Source of the DNA: Magnetovibrio sp.
GTDB taxonomy: Bacteria > Pseudomonadota > Alphaproteobacteria > Rhodospirillales > Casp-alpha2
DNA: 64,000 nucleotides
Assembly (NCBI GenBank): GCA_002690705.1
Contig: NZFO01000004.1
Span: forward strand, 1-64,000
Direction of reading: 5' to 3'
Position numbers and translations under genes: made by a program. Shown here piece by piece: positions 27,745 through 37,693 of this stretch. The notes beneath the pieces are model-generated. The model did not search any database and was not told the origin of the DNA. It saw nothing but the letters and a program-made list of their open reading frames with translations. The stretch's first letter is position 1. The number at the start of each line of letters is the position of its first letter.

Positions 27745-29730
27745 CTATTTTCCCCCGTAAGCCGTATCGGCCGCGATGGCCTGAGTGCCGCCATTAATTA
27801 TGGCTTCGCGAATTTTTAGATTAGCGCGAATGTTGTCTTTGCGGCCATCTTCAAAGGTCACTTCAGCTTCGACTTCGCACGAGGTCTTGCCCGAGTATAG
27901 TGCTTCGATCAATTCTCCGTAACGTTCTACTACTACGGAGCGGCGAACTTTTCTGGTTCTTGTGAGTTCCCCGTCATCTGCATCGAGCTCCTTGTGAAGG
28001 ATTAGAAAGCGTTTGATTTGGGAGGATTTTAGATTTTCATCTCCAGCTAAATCTTTGTTGACGGATTCGACGCATTCTTGGATCAAGTCATAAACCAAAT
28101 CCTGACCAGCTAAGTCTGTATAGCCTGAAAATGCTAAATTACGGCGTTCGGCCCAATTAGCAACGGACTCTTGATCAATGTTTATAAATGCGGCGACGTT
28201 ATCTCGACCATCCCCGAAGGTAACGGCCTCTCGAATGTGCGGGAAAAATTTAAGTTTATTCTCAATGAAATTTGGAGCAAACATTGCGCCATTATTAATT
28301 TTCCCAACATCATTGGAGCGATCGATGATGCGCAAATCATCATCCCCATCAATAAATCCAGCATCACCAGTGTGCACCCAACCATCATCAGTTTTCGTGC
28401 TATGCGTCGCCTCAGCATTTTTAAAATAAGCTTGAAAAACGCCCGGGCTGCGGAACATGACTTCGCCGTCTTCGGCGATTTTTAATTCAACACCTAGGGC
28501 TGGTTTCCCTGATGTTTCTGGTCGGACTTCACCATCTCGCTGAATAGTGATAAACACGGCGGCTTCTGTGGACGCATAAATCTGTTTGAGATTGATTCCC
28601 AAGGACCGGTAAAAGATGAAAATATCTGGGCCAATCGCAACGCCGCCGGTATAAGCTAGTTGGATTTTTGACAGACCTAAAACGTTTTTTAACGGTGCGT
28701 AGACAAGAATATCACCGAGCCAATAAAGCAGACGATCTCCCAAGGAAACGGGCTTACTGTCTAGGACGTCTAGGCCCACGCGCTTCGCAACGTTCATAAA
28801 GAAATGAAACATTTTTCTTTTAATAGCAGCGGAGTCTTCGATCCGAATCATTGCAGTAGTAAGAATGTTTTCAAAAATTCGTGGCGGCGCAAAAAAATAT
28901 GAAGGTCCTACCTCGCGCAAATCTTCGAGGACTGTTTCGCTACTTTCTGGGCAATTTACGCAGTATCCGGAGACATAGGATTGGGCAAAGGAGAAAATAT
29001 TGTCGCCGATCCAAGCCATTGGCAGATATGCGAGGATGTCATCCTGATCACTCAATCCCTCCAACTCGGAACAATTCGCCGACGTAATAATCATGTTGTC
29101 AAAACTCAACATTACACCTTTCGGACGGCCAGTGGTCCCCGATGTGTATAGCATAATGCATATATCTTCTCCTGCCCCTGAAGAAATTTTTTCCTTGTAA
29201 AAATTAGGGTTGGCAGCGTCATACTTGCGGCCTTCTTCTTGAACTACAGCAAAATCATAAAGGGATGGGTGATTATAATGCCGAAGTCCGCGAGTATCAG
29301 TGTAAACTATCCCTTTGAGAGATGGGATCTTGTCTTTAATCCCTAGAACTTTATCGACTTGCTCTTGATTCTCTACGATTGCGAAGGTAGCTTCCGCGTG
29401 TTCGTAAATGTACTGCATTTCGTCTGCAACGGAGTCTTGGTATACCGGAACTGGAACACCACCGAGCGCTTGTACAGCAGTTAAAGACCAATAGAGGTCG
29501 GGGCGATTATCACCGCAAACCATGACTTTGTCACCACGGTTAACGCCGATAACTTGTAAGCCGCAGGCGAGAGACCGCACCTCTTTTGCCACCTCAGACC
29601 AATTCCAGCTTTGCCAGATACCAAAATCTTTTTCACGTATTGCCACACGCTTGCCACGTATGTGGGCGTTTCGTTCAAGAAGTTTTGGAAACGTGTTCGC
29701 CGTCTCGTTAGCGACTATGCCCCCTGTCAT
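27745..29730 (-). CDS. Long-chain-type acyl-CoA synthetase (AMP-binding)
   Basis: Adenylate-forming ligase activating a carboxylic acid to its CoA thioester. The 661-residue protein has the AMP-binding motif YTSGTTGRPKGVMLS, IYASTEAAVFI and the A8 region WVHTGDAGFIDGDDDLRIIDR. This large FadD15/long-chain form is typical of ligases encoded with liv-type transporters. First gene of the minus-strand module (ligase, livG, livH, livM, binding protein, livF, PaaK-like ligase), so two ligases bracket one importer. A GGGAG ribosome site precedes the ATG. Substrate unknown. Confidence 0.9.
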   Translation of the reverse strand: MTGGIVANETANTFPKLLERNAHIRGKRVAIREKDFGIWQSWNWSEVAKEVRSLACGLQVIGVNRGDKVMVCGDNRPDLYWSLTAVQALGGVPVPVYQDSVADEMQYIYEHAEATFAIVENQEQVDKVLGIKDKIPSLKGIVYTDTRGLRHYNHPSLYDFAVVQEEGRKYDAANPNFYKEKISSGAGEDICIMLYTSGTTGRPKGVMLSFDNMIITSANCSELEGLSDQDDILAYLPMAWIGDNIFSFAQSYVSGYCVNCPESSETVLEDLREVGPSYFFAPPRIFENILTTAMIRIEDSAAIKRKMFHFFMNVAKRVGLDVLDSKPVSLGDRLLYWLGDILVYAPLKNVLGLSKIQLAYTGGVAIGPDIFIFYRSLGINLKQIYASTEAAVFITIQRDGEVRPETSGKPALGVELKIAEDGEVMFRSPGVFQAYFKNAEATHSTKTDDGWVHTGDAGFIDGDDDLRIIDRSNDVGKINNGAMFAPNFIENKLKFFPHIREAVTFGDGRDNVAAFINIDQESVANWAERRNLAFSGYTDLAGQDLVYDLIQECVESVNKDLAGDENLKSSQIKRFLILHKELDADDGELTRTRKVRRSVVVERYGELIEALYSGKTSCEVEAEVTFEDGRKDNIRANLKIREAIINGGTQAIAADTAYGGK

Positions 29731-30134
29731 GAGCTTTTCTCCCGAGTCTGCCCCTTTTCAGTTTTCCGCTTATTTCAGACCGAAAAACTGAATTAACGAT
29801 GTAAAGCCTTACGCCGGTCCCATATTATAAATTTTATAACCAGCGGAGGTATACTGATGTTTGATCGTCTTTAACTCAAGTGTAAACATTCGATAGAATA
29901 AAAATGTTTCCTCTTAAACCAAGTCAAACAATATCACAGGGAATGAAGCTACTTGTCATTTTTTAAATAATCAGCGTTTTACTAATGTAACTAGTGATGA
30001 GAGCTAAGACATATAATCTCATGGTCTGGTGGAGGACGGGCCCTTAGTATTAAATCAAGGTTCAGCTGCTCAATACGTGCATGAAGCGGTCTAATTTTGT
30101 CAGACCCTTGCGGCTCAAATGTGGAGATAACTGA
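29731..30134. other. Divergent intergenic region, acyl-CoA synthetase / acnA
   Basis: 404 bp without a supported gene. It contains a perfect palindrome TTATAAA-T-TTTATAA at 29825-29839, 95 bp upstream of the ligase ATG, and a consensus TATAAT at 30012-30017, 118 bp upstream of acnA, with no convincing -35. It presumably holds the promoters of both operons. Confidence 0.5.
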
Positions 30135-32822
30135 ATGTTTATTGTTGGCCAAGATAGCCTAAAGACGCGCCGCACTCTGTGTGTAGGGGGTAAAGATTAT
30201 GACTATTTCAGTTTAGAGGCGCTAGCAGAGTGTGGCTTTGGAGATGTTCAGAAATTACCCGTTTCAATGAAAATACTTCTCGAAAATTTATTGCGGAGTG
30301 AAAATGGTCGTACAGTGTTGGTTGAAGATATTAAAGCGGTTGCTAACTGGGCAGCTAAAAAGGACTCGATGCAAGAAATCGCATATCGGCCAGCACGTGT
30401 GCTTATGCAAGACTTTACGGGGGTGCCCGCGGTGGTTGATTTGGCATCTATGCGTGACGCGATGATTGATTCTGGCGGTGATCCGCTAAAAATCAATCCG
30501 TTGAGTCCAGTGGATCTTGTCGTGGACCACTCGTTAATGGTTGATCATACTGGGACGCACGAGAGCCTTGGGCAAAACGTTAAGCTTGAGTTTGAGCGCA
30601 ACCAAGAACGGTATGGATTCCTAAAATGGGGCCAAGGTGCCTTTAAGAATATGCGCGTTGTACCGCCGGGAACAGGCATTTGCCACCAAGTTAATCTTGA
30701 ATACCTGTCTCGTGTGATTTGGACCGAGCAAGAAAATGGGCGTGAAATTGCTTTTCCCGACACGCTTGTTGGTACGGACTCGCATACAACCATGGCCAAT
30801 GGCTTGTCAGTCCTAGGTTGGGGGGTTGGCGGTATAGAGGCTGAGGCGGGGATGCTCGGGCAACCTATTACAATGCTAATTCCCGAAGTGGTCGGTTTCA
30901 AGTTGACAGGTTTTATGACTGAAGGGATTACAGCAACGGACCTAGTGTTAACCATTGTTGAGATGCTACGGAAGAAGGACGTTGTTGGAAAGTTTGTGGA
31001 ATTTTATGGGCCCGGGCTTGATAATCTGACGATTGCAGATCAAGCCACGATTGCCAATATGGCGCCAGAATACGGCGCCACATGTGGTTTTTTTCCAATT
31101 ACGGATGCGACGTTAGAGTATATGACTTTTACTGGCCGGAGTGCAGCGCAGGTTTCATTGATTGAAGCATATGCTAAAGCGCAAGGGATGTGGAGGGATG
31201 CAAGTAGTGAAGAGCCCACCTTCACTGACACGCTTGATCTTGATTTGGCGGCTGTCGTAGCTTCTATCGCTGGACCGAAGCGACCCCAGGATCGAATCAA
31301 AGTGACTGATGCAGGCTCGACGTTCAAATCGCAATTTACTGAAATCTCCGGAGGGCGCGATGAGCAAAAGTCTGTTGCCATCACGGGAACAGATTACGAA
31401 CTTAAGGACGGGGCTGTGATGTATGCCGCAATTACTAGTTGCACTAATACATCAAATCCATCCGTCCTAGTGGCCGCTGGCCTCGTGGCGAAGAAAGCGC
31501 ATGAAAAAGGTCTCAGTTCGAAACCATGGGTGAAGACGTCGCTGGCTCCCGGCAGCCAAGTAGTTAGTGAGTATCTAGGACAAGGTGGCCTGCAGAAATA
31601 TCTTGATAAGCTTGGCTTTCACGTGGTGGGTTATGGTTGTGGTTCATGTATTGGAAACTCCGGTATGATCCAAGAAAATTTTATTGAGGCTGTCGAAGAT
31701 AATAGCATTGTGGTGGCCGCTGTTCTCTCGTCGAATCGTAATTTTGAGGGCCGAGTTAGCCCTTGGACGAAAGCCAACTATCTCGCGTCTCCACCCTTAG
31801 TTGTTGTCTATGCCCTGGCGGGCAATATGAACTTTAATTTATTGAATGATGCACTCGGGGAAGACCACTGCGGAAATGCAGTTTTTCTCAAAGATATTTG
31901 GCCTACTAACAAGGAAATTGAGGAATATGTTAACGCCGTTTTGACACCAGAAATGTTCCGTGCCCGTTACAATAATTTGTTTGACGGCGAGGAGAACTGG
32001 AAGAATATTAAAACTAAGGCGTCCGAGACGTACAAATGGTCGCCGGGTTCTACTTATATCCAAAAGCCCCCATTTTTTGATGAAAACGAAAAAGCCAATG
32101 AGCCTCGGGATATTCTTGATGCCCGGCCCCTAGCCATGTTGGGTTCATCTATCACGACGGACCACATCTCGCCGGCTGGATTCATTCACAAGGAGGGCCC
32201 TGCAGGGGCGTATTTGCTTGAGCATCAAGTGCGACCGCGTGACTTCAACTCCTTCGGAGCGCGCCGTGGAAATCACGAAGTCATGATTAGGGGTACATTC
32301 GCTAATCCTCGGATCAAAAACGACATGGTGCCAAACACCGAAGGAGGCTGGACTAGCCATCAGCCGAGTGGTGAAATCATCTCAATATTTGAGGCCGCAA
32401 TGCGTTACAAGGAAGACCATGTTCCTTTGATCGTTTTTGGGGGCGCTGATTACGGGATGGGTTCAAGCCGTGATTGGGCGGCGAAAGGAACGCGATTATT
32501 GGGCGTTGATGCAGTTATCGTAGAGAGTTTCGAACGAATTCACCGGTCTAATTTGGTTGGGATGGGCGTTTTACCCCTTGAATTTAAGAATGGTGAAACC
32601 CGTCAACACTGGGGGTTAAACGGAACGGAAACGTTTGACTTGATCGGGCTCGCGGATGGCATAACACCGGGAATGAACGTAATTCTTAAAATCAAACGTG
32701 AGAATGGTGGGTGTGACAAAACCACGTTACTTTGCCGAGTTGATACTCTGGATGAGGCAGATTATTACGTTGCCGGAGGAATTCTCAAGTTTGTGCTCAA
32801 CAATTTAAAAAATACTGGTTGA
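30135..32822 (+). CDS. acnA: Aconitate hydratase A
   Basis: TCA-cycle enzyme isomerising citrate and isocitrate via cis-aconitate, cytoplasmic, IRP1/AcnA type. The 895-residue protein carries the 4Fe-4S ligands Cys436 (ITSCTNTSNPSV) and Cys502/Cys505 (GCGSCIGNSG), the VGTDSHTTM motif and the swivel-domain motif YGMGSSRDWAAKG. Monocistronic. A long leader separates it from the divergent liv module. In many Alphaproteobacteria acnA neighbours ccmA; here the liv module sits between them. Confidence 0.97.
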   Translation: MFIVGQDSLKTRRTLCVGGKDYDYFSLEALAECGFGDVQKLPVSMKILLENLLRSENGRTVLVEDIKAVANWAAKKDSMQEIAYRPARVLMQDFTGVPAVVDLASMRDAMIDSGGDPLKINPLSPVDLVVDHSLMVDHTGTHESLGQNVKLEFERNQERYGFLKWGQGAFKNMRVVPPGTGICHQVNLEYLSRVIWTEQENGREIAFPDTLVGTDSHTTMANGLSVLGWGVGGIEAEAGMLGQPITMLIPEVVGFKLTGFMTEGITATDLVLTIVEMLRKKDVVGKFVEFYGPGLDNLTIADQATIANMAPEYGATCGFFPITDATLEYMTFTGRSAAQVSLIEAYAKAQGMWRDASSEEPTFTDTLDLDLAAVVASIAGPKRPQDRIKVTDAGSTFKSQFTEISGGRDEQKSVAITGTDYELKDGAVMYAAITSCTNTSNPSVLVAAGLVAKKAHEKGLSSKPWVKTSLAPGSQVVSEYLGQGGLQKYLDKLGFHVVGYGCGSCIGNSGMIQENFIEAVEDNSIVVAAVLSSNRNFEGRVSPWTKANYLASPPLVVVYALAGNMNFNLLNDALGEDHCGNAVFLKDIWPTNKEIEEYVNAVLTPEMFRARYNNLFDGEENWKNIKTKASETYKWSPGSTYIQKPPFFDENEKANEPRDILDARPLAMLGSSITTDHISPAGFIHKEGPAGAYLLEHQVRPRDFNSFGARRGNHEVMIRGTFANPRIKNDMVPNTEGGWTSHQPSGEIISIFEAAMRYKEDHVPLIVFGGADYGMGSSRDWAAKGTRLLGVDAVIVESFERIHRSNLVGMGVLPLEFKNGETRQHWGLNGTETFDLIGLADGITPGMNVILKIKRENGGCDKTTLLCRVDTLDEADYYVAGGILKFVLNNLKNTG

Positions 32823-33179
32823 ACCTTAAGACTGATATAACCCTGGCAACCAAAATATCACCGTAGTGAGCCGCAATCAAAATTTTATCTCTGCAGAGGT
32901 CCGGGTCCTCTTAGTCCTTGTGCCGTTGCAAACTGTCCCTTACATACATTCTCGTCCAAAAGTTTACAGACGGGCATGTTCGAAAGTGAGTCATGGCATC
33001 ATAAAGCCAAGGCCCCGTCAAGCGCCATGCGGGCAGCCCGAATGGGAGATACGAATAAGTATTTGAAAAGGGTATTGGCAACTTTTTTCGTGTATTAATT
33101 ACCAAGGTGCCCGCAGTTATATTCCGAGGATTTGTGCATTTTAGAAAGTGCGTTACGAGGGGCTCTCCTCGGCTTATCG
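32823..33179. other. Convergent gap between acnA and htpG
   Basis: 357 bp. No supported gene. A GC-rich hairpin (CGAGG...CCTCG, about 33155-33175) sits just after htpG but has no T-run. Short open frames on both strands (for example minus 32911-33105) look like chance or a remnant too decayed to name. Confidence 0.4.
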
Positions 33180-35102
33180 TTAATTGCTAAACCCTTTTTC
33201 CATAACTGATGATAACCGGCGCGAAAAGGCAGATGGGTCAGATAGGTTTTCCCCTTCAATAATCCGTGCCTGATCTAGTAATAAATGTGCTGCATCGTCG
33301 ATTATGGGGTCTTTGCCATCACCGCTGGTGACCCGCGCGGCCAGCTTGGTTATGAGTGAATGGTCCGCATTAAGCTCAAGCACTCGCGGTGTTTCTTCGT
33401 TTAACTGTTTATGCTGTTTTAGTAGGCGCTCTAGATGAATATCCATATCTCCATCATCAGCTACAAGGCAAACGGCGCTGTCAGTCAAACGCTCCGAAGT
33501 GCGAATATCTTTTACTTTCTCTCCCAACGCAATTTTAAAAGCTGCAATTAGCGGCTCAACGCTGGCAACCTTCTTTTTCCGGTCACCTTCGAGTTGATCA
33601 AGCTTATCATTTTCTGACTTCACGTCCTTTAAGTCGGCACCACCGCGGGTGGCGGATTTAAAAACTTTTTCTTCAAAGGATCCAACCGAGGACACCCAAA
33701 ACTCATCAACGGGGTCGGTAAGAAGTAATACTTCTACTGCCTTTGCCTTGAACCCCTCTAATTGAGGGCTGAGCGTTGTTTGTGCTGCGTCTTCACCGGT
33801 GATGTAGTAAATTGCTTCTTGGCCATCCCTCATACCCGCTATGTAATCATTAAGGCTAATTAGCCCGTCACTCTTAGTGGACCTAAAGCGAGAGATATCT
33901 AGCAACGCTTTCCGATTTTCGAAATCTTCATATAGGCCCTCTTTCATTACGGCCCCAAAATTCTTCCAAAAAGTTGCATACTCCTCAGGCGTTTTTTCAG
34001 CTTTCTTTTTTAGCTCGCTAAAAAGTCGTTTGGTGAGGGCTTTTTTTATTTTTGCTAACTGAGGATTATGCTGTAGCAATTCGCGGCTAATATTTAGAGG
34101 TAGATCTTCTGAGTCAACAATACCCCTCACAAACCTGAAGTATGAGGGTAATAGTTCGTCACAATTATCCGTAATAAAAACACGTTTAACGTAGAGCTTC
34201 AGTTGACTTTTGCGTTCAGGCTGAAATAAATCAAAAGGACGCGAGGAGGGAATAAACAATAAATTTGTGTATGCTTGTACGCCCTCGACACGGTTGTGCA
34301 CGATAAGCCAAGGTTCATCATACATGTGCGAGACGTGTTGGTAAAAATCCTTATAATTTTCGGCTGTAATGTCCCTTTTCTGCCGTGTCCAAACGGCGGC
34401 TGCAGTGTTGAGCGTTTCATCCTCTTGCTTTTTCCCATCGCCTTTGAGGATTACGGGTAGGCCGACATGATCGGAGTATGTTTTGACTATAGTTTGAATG
34501 CGCACGCGATCTAAGTACTCTTTATCTTCCTTTTTAATATGCACCGTGACGTCAGTCCCATGACTCTCGCGAGATGTTTCCTCAATTGAAAACTCCCCCC
34601 GTCCATCAGATACCCACAACCATGCTCTACTCTCGCCGGCCCGCCGGGTTGTTACCTCGATTTTGTCAGCGACCATGAAGGCTGAATAAAACCCAACGCC
34701 GAATTGACCAATAAGATCAACTCTAGCGTCAGAATTTTTATCCCCTTTTACTTTTTTTTCAGTTTTTTTTGCCGCGGATAAGGCGTCCATAAAAGCTTGG
34801 GTGCCGGATCGTGCGATCGTTCCAAGGGTCTCCATTAAATCGTCACGGTTCATACCGATCCCATTATCGGTTACGCAGAGTGTCTTAGCCTTCTTGTCTG
34901 CATCAAGTGTTATCTTAAATTCACTGTCGTCGGACGTGAGATGGGGTTTTGTCAAAGCTTCATATCGCAATTTATCGCAAGCGTCCGAAGCATTGGATAT
35001 CAATTCCCGCAAGAAAATCTCTTTATGACTGTAGAGAGAGTGTGCAACGATATCTAAAAGCTTGCTGACCTCCGCTTGAAAAGAGAAAGTTTCCTTGCCC
35101 AT
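33180..35102 (-). CDS. htpG: Chaperone protein HtpG (Hsp90)
   Basis: Cytoplasmic ATP-dependent Hsp90 chaperone, homodimeric. The 640-residue protein has the GHKL ATP-binding motifs (IFLRELISNASDACDKLRYEAL, VTDNGIGMNRDDL, IGQFGVGFYSAFMVAD), the middle domain with VRGIVDSEDLPLNISRE and the C-terminal dimerisation region. Length is standard. The upstream region contains a strong match to a heat-shock sigma-32 promoter, and GAGG precedes the ATG. Confidence 0.97.
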   Translation of the reverse strand: MGKETFSFQAEVSKLLDIVAHSLYSHKEIFLRELISNASDACDKLRYEALTKPHLTSDDSEFKITLDADKKAKTLCVTDNGIGMNRDDLMETLGTIARSGTQAFMDALSAAKKTEKKVKGDKNSDARVDLIGQFGVGFYSAFMVADKIEVTTRRAGESRAWLWVSDGRGEFSIEETSRESHGTDVTVHIKKEDKEYLDRVRIQTIVKTYSDHVGLPVILKGDGKKQEDETLNTAAAVWTRQKRDITAENYKDFYQHVSHMYDEPWLIVHNRVEGVQAYTNLLFIPSSRPFDLFQPERKSQLKLYVKRVFITDNCDELLPSYFRFVRGIVDSEDLPLNISRELLQHNPQLAKIKKALTKRLFSELKKKAEKTPEEYATFWKNFGAVMKEGLYEDFENRKALLDISRFRSTKSDGLISLNDYIAGMRDGQEAIYYITGEDAAQTTLSPQLEGFKAKAVEVLLLTDPVDEFWVSSVGSFEEKVFKSATRGGADLKDVKSENDKLDQLEGDRKKKVASVEPLIAAFKIALGEKVKDIRTSERLTDSAVCLVADDGDMDIHLERLLKQHKQLNEETPRVLELNADHSLITKLAARVTSGDGKDPIIDDAAHLLLDQARIIEGENLSDPSAFSRRLSSVMEKGFSN

Positions 35103-35140
35103 GCCAAAACCTCATCAATAAAATATTTTATCAAGTCCTG

Positions 35141-35169
35141 ATATGGAGCGAGGCATACTCTTCTGCAAG
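35141..35169 (-). promoter_or_regulatory. RpoH (sigma-32)-type heat-shock promoter of htpG
   Basis: On the minus strand CTTGCAG (plus 35163-35169) is followed by 14 nt and CTCCATAT (plus 35141-35148). The consensus is CTTGAAA-N11-15-CCCCATNT, so the -10 matches at seven of eight positions and the -35 core CTTG is intact. It would give a leader of about 30 nt. The rest of the 325-bp gap up to gshA (35170-35427) holds no gene. Confidence 0.6.
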
Positions 35170-35427
35170 CCCTGGGTAAGATGATAGATGAGAACATGCG
35201 AGTCTTTTAGTAAGTATACGTCTGAAGCACCGAAGTGATTTTTTCGATAAACTTGGTTATTATCGTACCGAATAACCCATCACACTTGACGGTTAACTCT
35301 TGCATGTCCAATTTTGCTCTGAGCTTGGGTTGAATAAAATGCTTTTACTCATAATAATTTATAATTCGGGCGGTTTTGGGAAGGATGGAGCTTGTATCAA
35401 CTTGTTTAATTTTTAATGGGGATTTGT

Positions 35428-36792
35428 TCAATAGGCGTATTCCTGAAAAACTGGATCGATGTCACCTCGCCATCGACGCTCGAAAGCTCGTAGCATTTCT
35501 TCGGCCGGGGTAATACCTGATTCGGCGATTAAAAACAACGGTTTAAGGAAGTGAGTTTCATCCAGCCCAATACTATCTCGGCGATCGCGCCGCTTGAGAC
35601 CACCGTGAGCAATTTCCAGCACGTCCAGTGCGATATTGCCCACGGTCCGCTCTCGGAACGGGGTGTTCAGCGCTGTTCGTGGGACATTTTGACGTAAAGC
35701 TGCGCGTTCCTCTGGGCTCCAGTCTGATACATAAGCCAACGCAGATTCACGTGCTTCAGAGTCATAGAGTAAGCCAACCCAGAAGGCTGGGAGCGCGCAA
35801 AGCCGGGCCCAAGGCCCACCGTCTGCTCCGCGCATTTCAAGAAAGGTTTTTAAGCGTACTTCCGGAAACGCAGTAGATAAGTGGTCCTCCCAGTCTTTAA
35901 TGGTTGGTTTTTCACCCGGTAAATTTGGTAGATCGCCGTTGAGAAAATCCCTAAATGACAATCCTGCTACATCGATATAGTTTCCGCTCCGGTTGACGAA
36001 ATACATGGGGACATCAAGAATATAATCGACATATCTCTCAAAGCCAAATCCGTCTTCAAAAACAAAAGGTATTGTTCCGCATCGATCTGGATCTGTATCC
36101 ATCCAGCAATAACTACGGTAAGATAAAAAACCAGAATCTTTGCCATTTTTGAACGGAGAATTTGCCCACAAAGCGGTTGCTATTGGCTGCAATGCCAATG
36201 ATATTCGAAACATATCGACCATTTTTTGTTCTGAAGAAAAATCCAGATTGACTTGAACCGTGCAAGTGGATTTCATCATTTCAAGTCCCATGCTGCCCAC
36301 TTTTGGCATGTATTCGCGCATAATTTTATACCGGCCTTTCGGCATCCATGGCATTTCTTCATTGGGCCACTTGGGATGATAACCTAAGCCCAAAAAACCG
36401 ATCCCAACTTCCCGCGCGATAGCTTTTACTTGTTGTAGATGACCTGTTACCTCGGAGCATGTCTCATGAACATTCTCAAGCGGTGCTCCGGACAGTTCCA
36501 GTTGTCCTGCAGGCTCTAGGCTGATGGATGCACCCATTTTGTCCGTTAAAGAAATAATGTTGTCTTCTTCCATGACTGGTTTCCAGCCAAAACGAGCCAT
36601 AGACTCGAGAAGTTTGCGAATGCCAGACTCTCCCTCATACTCGAGTGGGCGAAGGTCATCGAGCCGGTAAGCAAATTTTTCATGTTCCGTGCCAATGCGC
36701 CATTTTTCAGGCGGCTTGCAGCCGTTAGCGATGTGCTCGACAAGTTCGTTACGGTTTTCGATGGGCGGTAAATCGCATCGGTTATTGGCCAT
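35428..36792 (-). CDS. gshA: Glutamate-cysteine ligase (plant/alphaproteobacterial type)
   Basis: First enzyme of glutathione synthesis, ATP-dependent ligation of Glu and Cys, cytoplasmic. The 454-residue chain shows the GCS2/plant-type signatures: [12 protein letters not shown] near residue 37, [50 protein letters not shown] and [17 protein letters not shown]. It is unlike the E. coli GshA family. gshB is not in the window. It lies 91 bp downstream of rsmE on the same strand. Confidence 0.94.
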   Translation of the reverse strand: MANNRCDLPPIENRNELVEHIANGCKPPEKWRIGTEHEKFAYRLDDLRPLEYEGESGIRKLLESMARFGWKPVMEEDNIISLTDKMGASISLEPAGQLELSGAPLENVHETCSEVTGHLQQVKAIAREVGIGFLGLGYHPKWPNEEMPWMPKGRYKIMREYMPKVGSMGLEMMKSTCTVQVNLDFSSEQKMVDMFRISLALQPIATALWANSPFKNGKDSGFLSYRSYCWMDTDPDRCGTIPFVFEDGFGFERYVDYILDVPMYFVNRSGNYIDVAGLSFRDFLNGDLPNLPGEKPTIKDWEDHLSTAFPEVRLKTFLEMRGADGGPWARLCALPAFWVGLLYDSEARESALAYVSDWSPEERAALRQNVPRTALNTPFRERTVGNIALDVLEIAHGGLKRRDRRDSIGLDETHFLKPLFLIAESGITPAEEMLRAFERRWRGDIDPVFQEYAY

Positions 36793-36883
36793 TATGTAAT
36801 CCTTGTTGCCGTTTTAATCGGTGCTCCATTTTGGGGAATAAAAAAACTCATGTGCGTGCCAATCTTGCCTGTGCAATTTAATT

Positions 36884-37630
36884 TTACCGGCACCAGTCGC
36901 CGAGTAAACTTTGCCAGCAGGTCAGTGCCGCGATTGCGGCTGTCTCGGCCCGTAAAATGCGTGGCCCCAAGCTGACGATATTAACAAAATCGAATCCACC
37001 CAATGATGCAAGCTCGTTTGGCGAGAACCCACCCTCGGGGCCAATCAAAAACCCGTGTGAATGAGCAGCAATTTTTTTATTAAGAGGTAATAAAGCCTCT
37101 GGTAGGGAGGGTCCTCGACTGGTTTTGTTGCAACACCATAATGGGCTCGATTTTGGCCAATTATCGAGAAAGCTACAAAAATTGATTGCTTTGTTTAAAA
37201 TAGGTAAATCTAATCTTTCACATTGCTCAGAGGCCTCCCGGATCTGAGCTTGAAGCCTAATTAAATTAATCCGTTTATTTTCCGAGCGTTCTGTAATTAT
37301 TGGTTGCAGAACACTCACACCGAGTTCCGTTGCTTTAATAATTAAGAAATCCATAGAAGTTTTTTTTAACGGCGCGAATGCAAGAACAATGGGCAGCGAT
37401 GTAAATTGCGCTCTGGTTTGATGCGAAATGTTAAGCGTCACAGTGTCACGTTTTGATCCAGAAATTTCCGCCTGCCATTCTCCGTCTTGGCCATTAAAAA
37501 CCCTAATTTTGTGGCCAACTTTTAACCGCATGACATGTTGAAGATAGTGCGCTGGGTTTCCCTCGATGGAAAATACAATGCCCGATGCGAGGCCTTGTGT
37601 AACGTGCAAGCGTGGCAAAGAGCGAGTCAT
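36884..37630 (-). CDS. rsmE: 16S rRNA m3U1498 methyltransferase RsmE
   Basis: SAM-dependent SPOUT methyltransferase that methylates U1498 of 16S rRNA. The knotted SAM-site motifs LIGPEGGFSPNEL and SLGPRILRAETAAIAAL are present, with an N-terminal PUA-like domain. I chose the ATG at 37628-37630 (248 residues), giving MTRSLPRLHVTQGL, the family N-terminus. The frame is open 28 codons upstream but would run into the start region of divergent ubiA. Confidence 0.94.
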   Translation of the reverse strand: MTRSLPRLHVTQGLASGIVFSIEGNPAHYLQHVMRLKVGHKIRVFNGQDGEWQAEISGSKRDTVTLNISHQTRAQFTSLPIVLAFAPLKKTSMDFLIIKATELGVSVLQPIITERSENKRINLIRLQAQIREASEQCERLDLPILNKAINFCSFLDNWPKSSPLWCCNKTSRGPSLPEALLPLNKKIAAHSHGFLIGPEGGFSPNELASLGGFDFVNIVSLGPRILRAETAAIAALTCWQSLLGDWCR

Positions 37631-37693
37631 GATGGGGTTATTTTTACATAACTGAGTGTGGTCAGTACAGATATTGGAGTTTATATTGCGATT

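Noticed and set aside
32866-33105. Overlapping 66- and 64-codon frames on opposite strands after acnA
   Set aside because: Neither has a ribosome site or recognisable motif; possibly a remnant.
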